From positions 32,990,969-33,054,968 of the forward strand of contig OY735220.1 in assembly GCA_963457665.1 (NCBI GenBank): a stretch of DNA of 64,000 bases. Direction: 5' to 3'. Positions 1 to 11,800 of this stretch are shown here, one piece after another. Position 1 is the first letter of the stretch, and every line of letters begins with the position of its first letter. The position numbers and the translations under genes were made by a program. This stretch comes from Thysanoteuthis rhombus. Taxonomy: Eukaryota; Mollusca; Cephalopoda; Oegopsida; Thysanoteuthidae. The notes under the pieces were generated by a model that was not told the origin of the DNA, searched no databases, and saw only the letters and a list, made by a program, of their open reading frames with translations.

Positions 1-1590
1 GATGATACCTGATGAAGGCTGTAGAGTACAACGGCCGAAATGTTGTATGAAAAACAACCAAGATGAGGATAGTCCGAATAGAAATAACCTCTACGACATC
101 CAACTAATTCACTATATGAAACAGCATAAATGGATTGTTACCATTTTTGTTGTGTAATAGTCAATAAAAAATGATTTTTCACTAGTATCTATGAATTATG
201 TTACAAATTTTAACACTGTTACCTTTCATTGTTTTCAACTATAGAATTCCACTCGCTGCTTTTTCTACCATATCAGTAATCTTACAAGATTAATAAATGC
301 TATGACCACTTTAGTGATAAAAATAAAATAAAAATATGCTGAGAACTTCAGAAATCCAATCGTTATCAACAGTTCATTACAATTTTCTTGGACCCCCCCC
401 CCCAAAAAAAACCCGTCTCAAAGGGTTTGCAAGAAGGATTAGGTTAGGGGGGCATAACCCCGCATAGAAAACTTTTTTTTGCATTTGTATGACGACACCT
501 CGATCTGTTCCTTGGCCTAAATAAAACTCAATAAGCACGAATCTCAATAACACCAAAATGAGCAGAAAGGTAGTTCAAGGCTCAATCTTAAGATTGGTCA
601 AGGTCCCATTGGAGGCCCCATGGAATTTCCAAATCATTTCAAATAGGGCCATGAGGGGAACTCATTTTTCTCCAAGCCACAAATAAAGCTCAAAAAAGCT
701 TCACTTATTCATTTTTTTCAATTATGAACTACTTTGTTCTTCTACAATAACCAATATTTTTTATTATGCCTAAAAGGTAGATTTTAGATAAGATATTGGG
801 GCACTTTAGAGAATCACTGAACTGTTCTGTCAAAAAGGCGAGTAACTATTCAGAGGAAACTGGGGCACAGCAGGTCAGAAAAAATTAATTGTCGGTAGAA
901 GCTAATTTTAATAATATATTTGGGTCAACAAAAAAAAGAAAGATCAATTCTGTTGGCCATGAAATATGTTATATAAAAATAAAAAAAGTAATACATCTCA
1001 GTTGGCTGCTGGCAGACACCCATTATTTTTTATTATTTATGACCCACTGTGTCCTAGCCCAACAACTCAGTGAATCATCTCCGAGAGAATAGTGAATCAA
1101 CATAAGATTGGATGATTCACAGAATTTTTAGTGTGAAACCAGCCACACATTTTATTAAAATACTGTTGAATTGTGAACTATGTTACAAAAAGTGATCATA
1201 AAAATCTCTCAAACATTCATTGGCAAAAGTTGAACACAGTAAAGGAAACATTCAACACTAAATCACATTCGCGCAGTCTCAAAAGCAATTTAAGAAAAGA
1301 AAAAAGAATGATACAAAAGTAAAATCAAAATGCTTTTTTGAGTTTCCTTGTAAATTTCATGAAATGAATTGACAGGGTTGATTTTAATTTAAGGGATCAA
1401 ACTAGCTCACTTCAAGAAAGATATCTTTAGATCTCTCCAAAGTGACAGCAGTTTGAACAAGAGATAATTCTAATACTATCTTAATTTCATCTCATATAGA
1501 ACAATCAGAAAATTCTGAATAGTTGTAGCTCTGAATATTACTTTTGGCTTTGTAGGAAAAAAATCAATAATTCATTGTGCCCCGTTTTCC

Positions 1591-1599
1591 TATATATAC

Positions 1600-1663
<64 letters not shown>
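1591..1663. repeat. (TA)n/(TG)n compound microsatellite
   Basis: About 55 bases of alternating TA with few interruptions run into an uninterrupted (TG) tract. The alternation is visible by eye. Confidence 0.95.
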
Positions 1664-1664
<1 letters not shown>

Positions 1665-1997
1665 AATTATCAGTTTGGGAATACAATACATCTGGCAGTA
1701 TGAATTTAGTTGGCAATAAGGAAAGAAAAAAAATCATCGTACGTATATTAAAATTTATTCCATTAGTTCCTATGGAAGTTCCTCAACCATTCCCATCCAG
1801 GATGAGGGGTAGCTACAGCCATTGGCTGGATACTTTTTGTACAAGACCAACCTCCAAAAATATGAAAAAATCTATAAAAATAATCTTTTACTAAATTCAG
1901 TCTAATATGTGAGCTGAAAATAGATTGAGATGAGCTTAATTTGATCTTACTTTTATTTTTGGTCTCATGCATGGTATTGAGTTATAAGAGAACAAAC

Positions 1998-2035
1998 ATA
2001 CATACGTACATACATACATACATACATTCATTGCA

Positions 2036-2072
<37 letters not shown>
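1998..2072. repeat. (CATA)n followed by (TA)n microsatellites
   Basis: A CATA tetranucleotide tract is followed, after a short gap, by a perfect TA tract. A further TA tract lies at about 2476-2507. Confidence 0.9.
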
Positions 2073-2077
<5 letters not shown>

Positions 2078-2472
2078 TACCTCTATATGAATAAATATTG
2101 GTGTGGATTATGGTTAATCTGACAATATGAGAAATGAATGAACTTTCAAAATCAGGCAAATAACATTTTTTCCTTTTTTTATGTTTATACATGTTTCAAA
2201 TTTCTGTGATCCAGGTTAACATATTTTAATTGTATCAAAGATTTCCTCACACATTCCTATTACTGCCTGATACAGGTAAAAAACAGCGTAACCATATCAA
2301 AAAATAATATATAATTTTGCCTATCCACAATTCAAATTTGACTTGAAAACAGTTGTCTCCTTATTTTCTCTCTTCATTTGCATTTGAAGAAGTTCAGAAA
2401 AAGCACAAAATGTCAGAATAAATTTTGAACAATTTTTAAACAAAACTTCCAGTATTGTCATTCATTTCTTAT

Positions 2473-2509
<37 letters not shown>

Positions 2510-3394
2510 GGAATAGCCCATTGAGGTGTTATTACCAGCTAGGATGTGATTTGTTTTTGTTTCAACCATATATATAGGGCCTAATTTATTTGATGATTTG
2601 AAGGAAAAAAACAAATTGATAAAAGCAAGATGGTATATAATGTGGAAAAATTAACTTCAAGATTAATGGAAATAGATTGTCAAATTCTTTTGTTGAATAT
2701 CTTGATAGAAAATCAACTCAAAGTTCTTCTGTGTAATTAGATTCTTAAAGATGATATCATAAATTGGTTTGCATGCAGTCTGAGATTAAAAACACAGCGG
2801 ATTTCATATTCACATAGATAAACACTCAATAGAAGTGACACAAACAACATCAGTTGTTATAGTAACTGATCCCTCATTCTCAAACTAGTTTTTTGAGCTA
2901 ACCTATGTGAGTAAACCCTATGTTTAAAAAAAATCAAATGATGTTTAGTGAGCCCTGTGTTTCCTAAGAATCAAATGTTGTATAGTTTAAATTAACATCC
3001 ATATACAATACAATGTGATAATACCCTGTATGAAATAAGAAACTACATGTTGTATGACATGAGCTATATATTAAAACCATAGCTGAAAGGAAGGTGGTGT
3101 TTGATCAACACTGCTGGGAGCCATGTTGATATAATTGTTTTGTTTTCAAATCCTTGAAATGGGTACATGGTAAAAAACTGATGATTCCAGCGAGGGAAAA
3201 TTCACACATAGTGCCATGATATCAAAGTCTGTGTCAAACATAAAAAAAACAGAAAAAAACATAAAAAAACATGGAAGGAAATTACATTAACAGATATTGA
3301 TAAATAAGTGACTGAAGTGACACAAAAGTATTTTTAATGTGTTTTGTGCTTAAAGCTTAAATAAATATATAGCTTAAGTTCAGCCTTACTGACC

Positions 3395-3565
3395 GTCCAG
3401 TTCTTCTGTAGCCCAGAGGTAGGATATTGGCCTGTGCGTCTGAAGTGAAGGTTTCAATCCTGCCTCACGGTACTGGATGGGATTATGGAAAGTCTATAGC
3501 CACACTGAAGAGATGTAATACATCGAAACAGCTGTCTGTAGATGACACAATAATATATATATATG
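3395..3565 (+). repeat. tRNA-derived SINE-like element
   Basis: A box-A-like sequence (TAGCCCAGAGGTAGG) and a box-B-like sequence (GGTTTCAATCC) are spaced as in a tRNA-derived pol III promoter. A non-tRNA body and a short TA-rich tail near 3551-3560 follow. The two boxes are divergent and no tRNA cloverleaf is intact, so a functional tRNA gene is unlikely. Confidence 0.6.
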
Positions 3566-3902
3566 ATGGTAGTAATTTGACATTTGTCATGTTGGATTGA
3601 TATGAAACTTGATCCAGACCTTCGGGTGAACCATTATCATCTTCCTCTTCCTCCTCTTCTCACTACCACGGGTGGTTGACAGATAGTTGAACTTGAGTCA
3701 GCACTATATCATCTAGTATACTACATGAGATGAATGATTTAGTATTTCTATGCTTATTTGAATTTTCATTAGATTAAGTATTGTAATTATTATTGGTTTT
3801 TAAAAAAAAGTTATATTACTATTTACATTATTCTTAATTTTCCAGTTGCCTTTTTATCATAAGCTTTCAGTGACAGCCTGTTTTAAAACATTGCAATACT
3901 GT

Positions 3903-3994
3903 ATAGTTTGGGTGAGCTGGTATCACCTTGTCTTACTCCTTTTTGGAGCTGAAAAACGGAGTAAGACAAGGTGATACCAGCTCACCCCAACTAT
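3903..3994. repeat. Inverted repeat at 5' end of truncated LINE
   Basis: Two 37-base arms (3903-3939 and 3958-3994) are reverse complements with one mismatch, separated by 18 bases. The right arm is reverse-transcriptase coding sequence (GVRQGD region). The left arm is therefore an inverted copy of the LINE's own sequence. Confidence 0.9.
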
Positions 3995-4865
3995 TTACAG
4001 CCTGCCTTGAGATGATCTTCCAGAACATGGACTGAGAAAATAGAGGAATCAAAATAGGTGGCAAATACTTGAGCAACCTCAGATTTGCAGATGACATCGT
4101 CCTTTTTGCAGAGAACCTACATGACCTCCAACTAATGCTTGACGATCTAAACAAAGAAAGCAAAAAAGTTGGCCTACACATGAACTTCAGTAAAACGAAA
4201 ATCATGTGCAATAATCATGTTGAGAATAAGAACATAACTGTCAAGATAGAAAATGCAAAACTCAGCAAGGCAGACCACTATATCTACCTAGGACAACGAA
4301 TCTCCCTGAGACCCTCAAAAGAGGAAGAAATTGAGCAAAGAATCATTTTGGGATGGCAAGCCTTTGGCAGACCAAGCTTAACTTTCAAGAACCAGATGAT
4401 CCCAATAATCCTAAAAAGAATAGTATACAACCAATGCATTCTCCTGATTGTCACTTATGGAGCTGAAACATGGAACCTAACCAAGAGAGAGGCCTGCAAA
4501 CTGAGAAGTATGCAACGTGTACACGAGAAAATCATGCTCAACCTTACATGGAGAGATAACAAGACAGCACAGTATATAAGGAAGAAAACGGGTGTTTGTG
4601 ACATCATAGAAACTATTAAAAAACACAAATGATAATGGGCAGGCCATGTTGCAAGAATGAAAGACATCCGATGGACATCACGTCCCACAACATAGATCCC
4701 CAGAGATCACATAAGAAACCGAGGCCGACAGAATACAAGATGGAGAGATGAACTTGACAGATTCAGGAAATACTGGCTCCGCGATGCCCATGATAGAGAA
4801 TTGTGGCGAATCCTGGGGAAGGTCTATGTCTAACTACGGACATTAAAAGACTGATGATAATGATG
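3958..4865 (+). mobile_element. Degenerate RTE-type non-LTR retrotransposon 3' part
   Basis: One frame encodes the C-terminal half of a reverse transcriptase: GVRQGD, then LRFADDIVLFA (the FADD catalytic motif at about 4081), a YLG turn, VYNQCIL, TYGAETW, and a tail with AGHVARM and a final TAA at 4831-4833. At least one in-frame TGA interrupts the part before FADD and further stops (TGA TAA, TAG) lie after 4632, so it is dead. The element ends in a TGATAATGATGA-like short tandem tail, as RTE elements do. It is 5'-truncated with an inverted arm. Confidence 0.85.
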
Positions 4866-5559
4866 AAAATTTATCAAAAATACTACTGCAACTAAGTCAA
4901 AATGGCAAAAATTTGTAAAGGGCCGAACGAAAAAGTGCTTTTCAAAAAGGCCAGATTTCCATATTTTCAATTTCTGTAATAGATTGTATTAACTCTGTCT
5001 AGTTTGTTCCTGCAAACTATAAATCATCAAATTGAACTACAGAAGTAAATTAATTCACTAAAATAATTCAACACAAAAATGATTTAAATTTTTGTATCTC
5101 AATAAATTGTTTTAATACCATAGTTTATAAAAATAAAATCCTGTGAAGAAAAACCCATCGCACTGATTATAGAAAATGAAAAGTCAAAAGGTGTTCGTAG
5201 ATTCATGTACAATTGATCATTGAGGAAAGCCCTTGATTCACTCCCTCCTTTCTGGGTAATTCTAATTATAGTTTCATTCTCATCATTCTTCGATGTCACT
5301 GATTGATTAATCTGATCGAAAATTCATACAAAGGCTATAATAATTGATGTTTCTATTTTGATTTTTCTATATAATATATTTTTTGGATTTAATGGAGATT
5401 TGTGGAGCCATCGTATGTTTTTGAGTGTGCTTCCTTAAATGATATATCTATGAATATGAAATTCAAACAACCAAAGATTTCAGCGTACAGCACTTCTAAG
5501 AATGCTTAACGTTTTCTAGCTATAAATTCAGCGGAAAGTAGCAGGAAACGAAAAATGGG

Positions 5560-5859
5560 AAAATCTCGCTATTTTTAGCCTACAAGGGGCACGAAATGGC
5601 GGGCTACTCTCGTTGACATTTATGACAGCTGTAATTTTACATCCGAGCATGCAAATATAACCAAGAAACTGAGTTCTATCTTGATATGTGATGGTACGTT
5701 AAAATAAGTTATCCTTATTTATCTCCCTTGGATTTTTCAATCGTATGACGTCATGTTGCCTGTAAGACTATGATTTAGTGCCGACCTTGAACTTTCAAAA
5801 TTTTGATGTAACAAAATTTTTTGTCTCCCCTTAATAGTTATTCCCGAAAAAAGTTTAGA
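5560..5859 (+). promoter_or_regulatory. Probable torsin promoter and 5' UTR with CRE palindrome
   Basis: This stretch has more CpG than its surroundings. It holds a perfect CREB/ATF-type palindrome TGACGTCA at 5746-5753, about 110 bases upstream of the inferred start codon. No clear TATA box is seen. The transcription start is not determinable from sequence alone. Confidence 0.45.
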
Positions 5860-5882
5860 ATGGATCAATCTCATCAGCGGAG
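5860..5882 (+). CDS. Torsin gene, coding exon 1 (inferred)
   Basis: Encodes seven residues (MDQSHQR) plus two bases of an Arg codon. The ATG context is AGAATGG. The donor AG|GTAATT leaves phase 2, which exon 2 completes with a single base. No protein similarity is possible for so short a piece, so the call rests on phase, Kozak context and the promoter-like sequence just upstream. Confidence 0.55.
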
Positions 5883-8800
5883 GTAATTTTTTTGTTTTTT
5901 CTGCCTGTATATATGAAACAACTTTGGTTTAAATTAATTTTATTATTGATAACTATTGACACTTTTAATTTATCATGCCATTAAGCAAAGTGTTTTGATT
6001 TTTGTGTATTTACCATTAATTATTCAAATTCCGCGGTTTTTTCTTTGTATTCAACAAAAATAAAGTTTGCAATGTAAAAATATTTTAAAACAAACTTCAA
6101 TCATTTGCTTTTTCTCTTATTTAATTATTTTTTTCATTCTTTGCTTCGATTATTTCGGAAAATCAAAGCAAAATTCATTTTAAAAAAAAGAGAACGTGAT
6201 AGGCTTGCTAACGTGTTAGAAACGAAAAAAGTTTTGTTTTTTTAAAAAAAACAACAATTTTTACTGTCAACTTTCTTTTTTTTATGTTGAAAATTTTTTG
6301 AATCCGTATTATTAAGATACTTTAGGAAACTTTTAACAGCATTAATAATTAAATTACACGTTTGTCCTGATTTCGTTTTCAAGTCATGGCTATCTAGTTT
6401 CCCTTCTAGTTAACATTTGTCTCTGGTATGATTAAACAAAATGCCGATATACCGTAAGGGAGATAATTCATGAGACGCAATGGCTGCTACCTCTTATGGG
6501 CTGAAATGTTAAACTGGCCATTTTGAGTGGCTAGAAAATTCCTTGAAAATTAAACAAAATTTTTAAAATAGCAACTATTTTAAAAATTGTTTTATTTTAA
6601 AGAAATTTTCAAAACTGGCTTCTTTTCCAGGAAATTTTACAAAAGAAAAGAAATAAAAAAAAATATTTGAAACTGTATTTTTATCTAATTTAACTGGAAA
6701 GGATATAGTTTAGGCTTAGTGTTAGGAAGGGTTAATTACTATCCTTGCATGATATAAGAAAAACTTACCTACCTACTGACCCTAATTCCAACACTCCTTA
6801 CTATTTTTCACTTGCCTTCTAACCATATCGAAAACAACGTTATTTGAACACTTTTAGCCATTCAGAAAATTGCCAATTAAACATTTGACAAAAATAGCAG
6901 CAGCTATAGCATATCTGTTGATTATCTCCCTTACCCAATATCGGCATTTTGTAAATTTCTTCTTTAATCCAATTAATGTCTTTTTACTTTCGATGGTCAG
7001 AGTGGGAACTTCGTTTGCCAAATCTTTTTTCTTTTTAGATTCGCCAACTTATATTTGAATCTTCATTTTATTGTTAATATTCAATTGAATGGTGTTTTGA
7101 AGATTGTTTTGGTTGTAAACTCAACAAGTTACATGCATTCATAATGAAATTAACTGAAGTTTTGAAAAGTCGTTTTATTTACATTTACGTACTTTATTTA
7201 TTTATTTATTTGTTCATTCAATTTACAGAGTTTTAGTTAAATTTTCAAATTAATTTACCTTTTTGAAAGCAAATTCATTTTGGAGATAATTTCTTTCTTC
7301 AAGTTCACCCAAATTCAGTGAATTTAGAATTTTATTCATTTTCAAATTAGATGGAAGGTCTGCTGATTGGTGGTTAGGTGTTTATACAAAGAACAAAACG
7401 GGGGAGAAAATTCAATTAGTTTTATTTTCTTTTTCATAAATTTCAATTTTTTAAATTAAAACTCTCACTTTGAACCCTATGAAATGTGTTGTTGAAAAAC
7501 AAGAACCGTAAGATCATGGATGTGACCACCATTCTTACGTCCATATTTCAAGCGTTATACTATATATGTCCTACTGTTTCCACCTGCCTGTCCAAGGGAG
7601 ATAACTTTATTGGTCAAATTATATTTTTAATTACTTTTCATTCGATAGATTATAAATTATCATTAATTTTTACGTCTTTTTACTTTCAGCTTGACTTTTT
7701 TGGTTGCTTTTTTAATTGTTTTTCTTTAGTAGGCATGATTGAAAGTTATGCTGGAACCACTTTTCCTCCACAGCTTGAATCAGATTAAAGTCGTGGGAGG
7801 AAAGATTTGAAAAAATGAGATAAATCATTTATTTACTTTTTCCAATTTCTATTCATGTTTTCCTTGCATGTATAGTAGGTCTTCTTGCGTTGAAACGAAC
7901 AGTGCGAAGATTTTGAGAGAGACGAGGATTTGGGATCCTCGAGGTTGACTGTAGCACACTTGCAGCCCTGTAGATGTGGAAAGTGATGTACGAAGAGAAT
8001 GGAATGCGTGCCAAGTATGAAGTTGGATGCGCATTAAAATAAAAATAAAAATGAAGACGTACAAGTATTCTGGCCAGACAAGAGATGTACGTTTAATACA
8101 AGAATGAAGATGAGGTACATATAAGGATAACCTGGATACAGTCGATTGTGAGGAGTGATGTTAGAAGAGAAGAGATGGCAAAAGGTGGGAGCTTTCTTGT
8201 CTTGATAGTATTAGCGTCGGAGTTGAAGCGGAGTTAGTCAGAACTGCTTGGATTCTGTGTGGTTGGATCACTCCAAGATGATACGTGGAAACCAGGTTCA
8301 GTGTGCGAGCTTTACTGCCAAGTAAGTGAGTTAACTTGAGGGCTATTCTCTGATGCTGATAGACTCTCGACAAACTGACCATGAAAGACAGAGAACATAG
8401 AGTTTTATCCATGTGTATTTCCTGAAGTAAGGATGTTTAGGAAAGATTATTGTGACTATCAGATAGTAAAAAGACTTTGCCATTTTGTTTACGAGAATGA
8501 GAGGTGATACATGTATGGAGCATGTGGTGAAGACACGGTGGCGTAGTTGTGTGTATGTGTGAGGCTCGATATTAGTGAGGTGGAGTGGGCAAAGATAGGT
8601 CACGGAGGAAGAATGGTTAAGATCGGATTGGCCGGTGGGTTGGCAAAATGATAATGATCTTAGGGAGAAGGAAAGAGAGAGGAAAAGTAACCGACTGCTA
8701 AGGCCGGGGCCAGAGGCATGACTTGCTAGGGATCCTAGTACCAATGAGCCTTGGACCATGTGTATCCAGGGGTTTTATAGGGGTCGTTGGAGGAAGTGAT

Positions 8801-11800
8801 GTTTTCGATATCCAACTAAAAGAAGAGTTTTGTATTCAATTCCTTACTAAAAGAATAGGGGGCACTACACATAAAAAAACATTATTTGAAGTAGATTTTG
8901 AAATGAAAACTTTAAATGAACAAAAGGAATAAAAAATACATGAATCTTTTTAACTGGCCTGACTGAATTGAAAGGAGAAACAAACTTTCCTTCCACTGGT
9001 GTATTTTCTCATTCACATGACTCTGTATTCAGACAACACTATTGATTTATTTTCAAGTTTGTTTTTTTTTTTTACAGAATACAAAATTTGATGTTGGATA
9101 GATAGAACCATACTACTGAACCCATTGATAAATGATTTTTCTGAAACAAAACTTAGGGATTGGGATTTATTATTACATGGAAGGAACTTTAATTTTTCAC
9201 TTTAAGGGGTCAAAATGTTGGAATTTTTTTTTTTATTCCAATTCTAAGGGTCAAAATAGAGTTTTTTCACATTTAGGGATCATTATCAAAGAGAATTTTT
9301 TTTTTCAGCCTTAGGGGACAAAATTGAGGGAACTGTTTTCACTTTTAGGGGGCAAAACCAAGGGATAATTTTTTTCTCTCTTAGGTATCAAAATCGAATG
9401 TTTTTCCACTTTTTGAGGTCAAAATCTCAAGAATTTTTTTTTCCCCATTTTTATGTGTCAAAATCAAGGGGAAAGATTTTTCAGTTTGTTTTTTTTTGGT
9501 TTTTTTTCCGAGTTATGGATGAACATCTGTGGGGAACTTTTTTCAGTTTTAGGTGTCAAAATCAAGAAAAGATTTGTCTTCATTTAGTGGTCCAAATTGT
9601 GGGGGAGGAATTTTTTTTCCCACTTCAAGAGGTCAAATTCGAGCGGGGACATTTTTTCACTCCTGGATGTTTGAAAGCAAGGGGAAAATTTTTCTCTTTT
9701 TTCAGCAGTCAAAAGCAAGGGGGAACTTTTTTCTATGTTTATTTTCTCTCAAAAGTCCAAAGCAAGGCAAAAATGTTCTTATATTTGCAGTTATTTTTCA
9801 GGCAATGCCAGGTATTATCACTAGGTTTAAATAAGAGAAAACATACATTTACCTGTAATTTGTCTTAATGTACGGTTATTCATTTGATAAGTGGGCTTTA
9901 ATAAATATATATGACATTTTTAGCTATAAAGTTAGCTGGAAATTGAAAACTTTAGACGATTTTAGCCATTTTTAGAGTTTTAGCTATTATTAACGAAGCA
10001 TTCTTGGTAACAATGTAAAAAAAACAAGCTTTTTTTTTTTTTTTTAATGGATTTGATGAATATTCTTTTGATTTATTCACTTGCTAGTGAATAAATCATT
10101 GTGTCTAAGCTTAGAGAATTGGTATATGAAGTCTTGCAGCATCCTACATGTTCACCTGATGTTTCTCCTATAGATTATCATATTTTCAAGCATCTTGTAC
10201 TTCATACCAATAATAAAAGATTCAATAATAAGGAAGTCATAATTTGTGCTTTTACTGATCACCAAATTCAAAGAAATTTGAAGAGATTGCATATTATCAT
10301 TAAAACATTGTTAGGAAAAGGGTATAGCTTCAAATGTGTCATATTTGATTAGATATTTATCAATTTTTATAGTTTATATCTTCCTTCATCTTACCTTACA
10401 AAAAAACGTCATCTCATATGTTACAACCTTATACTTTGAATCTTAAAATTTTGCAATGTACCACATATGTAGAATGCAATATAAGTATCCATGGATAGCT
10501 ACTGGCTGTAGCAAGCATACTCCAACTTTGTAAAAAGATTAAATTTGAGCAATATTTGGTACTTTAGTAATAGTAGGGTCCATGCATAGAAGACCAAGAG
10601 TTATTCCCCATGATTTATTGTAGTAAAATAAACTATTACAATAAATTGCACAATTTTATACAAAGTTATTCTGTGTCATATTATTGTTTAAGAATCAAAA
10701 ATTTTTTTTTTTTTCTGTAGTTCAGTAAAAGGATTTTTTCATGTTTATCTAGATTCCCAAATAAAGAAAAAATCTTGCGAGGGGAATAACTCTTGGTCTT
10801 TCACGCGTATTACACCCTGGACTCCACTTTTACATGAGCCCTTATTCATTACCATTGAATGCTGTGTACTTATTCCATGCTTATTGAATCCTTAAATGAA
10901 TAAAGAGATGGTAAAATAACAGGTTTTGGAGAAGGTCAAAAATACTGAAAATCATATGCACACCATATAATTGACAAGATATTATATGTATCTCTTACTT
11001 GGATTTCATAAGCTTGATATTTGTAATATGTGGGTATTTTAAAATATCCTTGTTTTAAATCTATTTCACTTATGTATTATTTCTTCCTTTAATTCTTGTC
11101 TAGATTAAAGCGATATAGTACAACAGAATATTCGTATTTAGAGGACCTGCTGTCAGATTGCTTCGAAAGTACTTCAGCTTCAGTATCATACCATCATCAA
11201 GAAGTAAGTATTTTGACTAGGGCTACTCTGATCTTTGTGAAAATCTATTTCAAAACATGGTCTAGTCTGTTTATTTGATAAGTCATCATCTATACTGAGG
11301 AAATTAGATCATATAGATCAGGGGTTGTGAGGTTGCCAGTGCTGAGTTTTAAACTCAGATCTAAGTTTTTCTATACCTGTCTGTCTTCATTTTATTTTTT
11401 TTTTTTTTACTTCAAAATTTAATGAAATCTAGGCTACATTACTTCCTCAGTTTTTTTATTTCTGGAATACGTAGAGTAACAAACATGTGTTCCATCAAAT
11501 TCATTTCTTCTTGCATTATGAAACAACAACCTATCAATTTCATCTTTTGATCTCAACCAAAAGCCACTCACTGGATAGCTATGACAAAAGTGTTCTTGTA
11601 AGAATCCAATTGAATAGTCACATGTTCCATTATAGACAATGCTGGGTTGCCAAATTTAGCCATTTTTCAGCTAGAACTGGCAGATTTTTTCTTTCTATTT
11701 TGCCAGTAAAAAACCTGATAGCCTGTCGAAATTTTATAGAATTAGAAAATTAATTCACTGTTTTATCCTCATTAATCATTTAGGCAATACTGCAGTTCTG

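Larger units (their letters stand above)
1..3390. other. Intergenic sequence without recognisable genes
   Basis: AT-rich DNA. No reading frame has convincing coding character; the longest ones run through the (TA)n/(TG)n tract. Visible structure is limited to the microsatellites listed separately and short homopolymer runs. Confidence 0.6.
5883..11103 (+). other. Torsin intron 1
   Basis: A 5.2-kb intron with no recognised internal gene. It carries a GC-richer block of unknown nature (about 7850-8720), a degenerate minisatellite (9190-9770), a mariner fragment (10100-10352) and an inverted-repeat transposon (10567-10833). Confidence 0.55.

Noticed and set aside
1577-1894. 105-codon open frame on +
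   Set aside because: It runs through the TA/TG microsatellite and encodes a Tyr-Ile/Val-Cys repeat; no coding character elsewhere.
8161-8759. Minus-strand frames of 83 and 138 codons in the GC-richer block
   Set aside because: No recognisable domain, no splice context and mutual overlap in different frames; kept only as an unidentified block.
9398-9868. 156-codon open frame on +
   Set aside because: Explained by the T-run/GGGG minisatellite; the Phe-rich product has no family resemblance.
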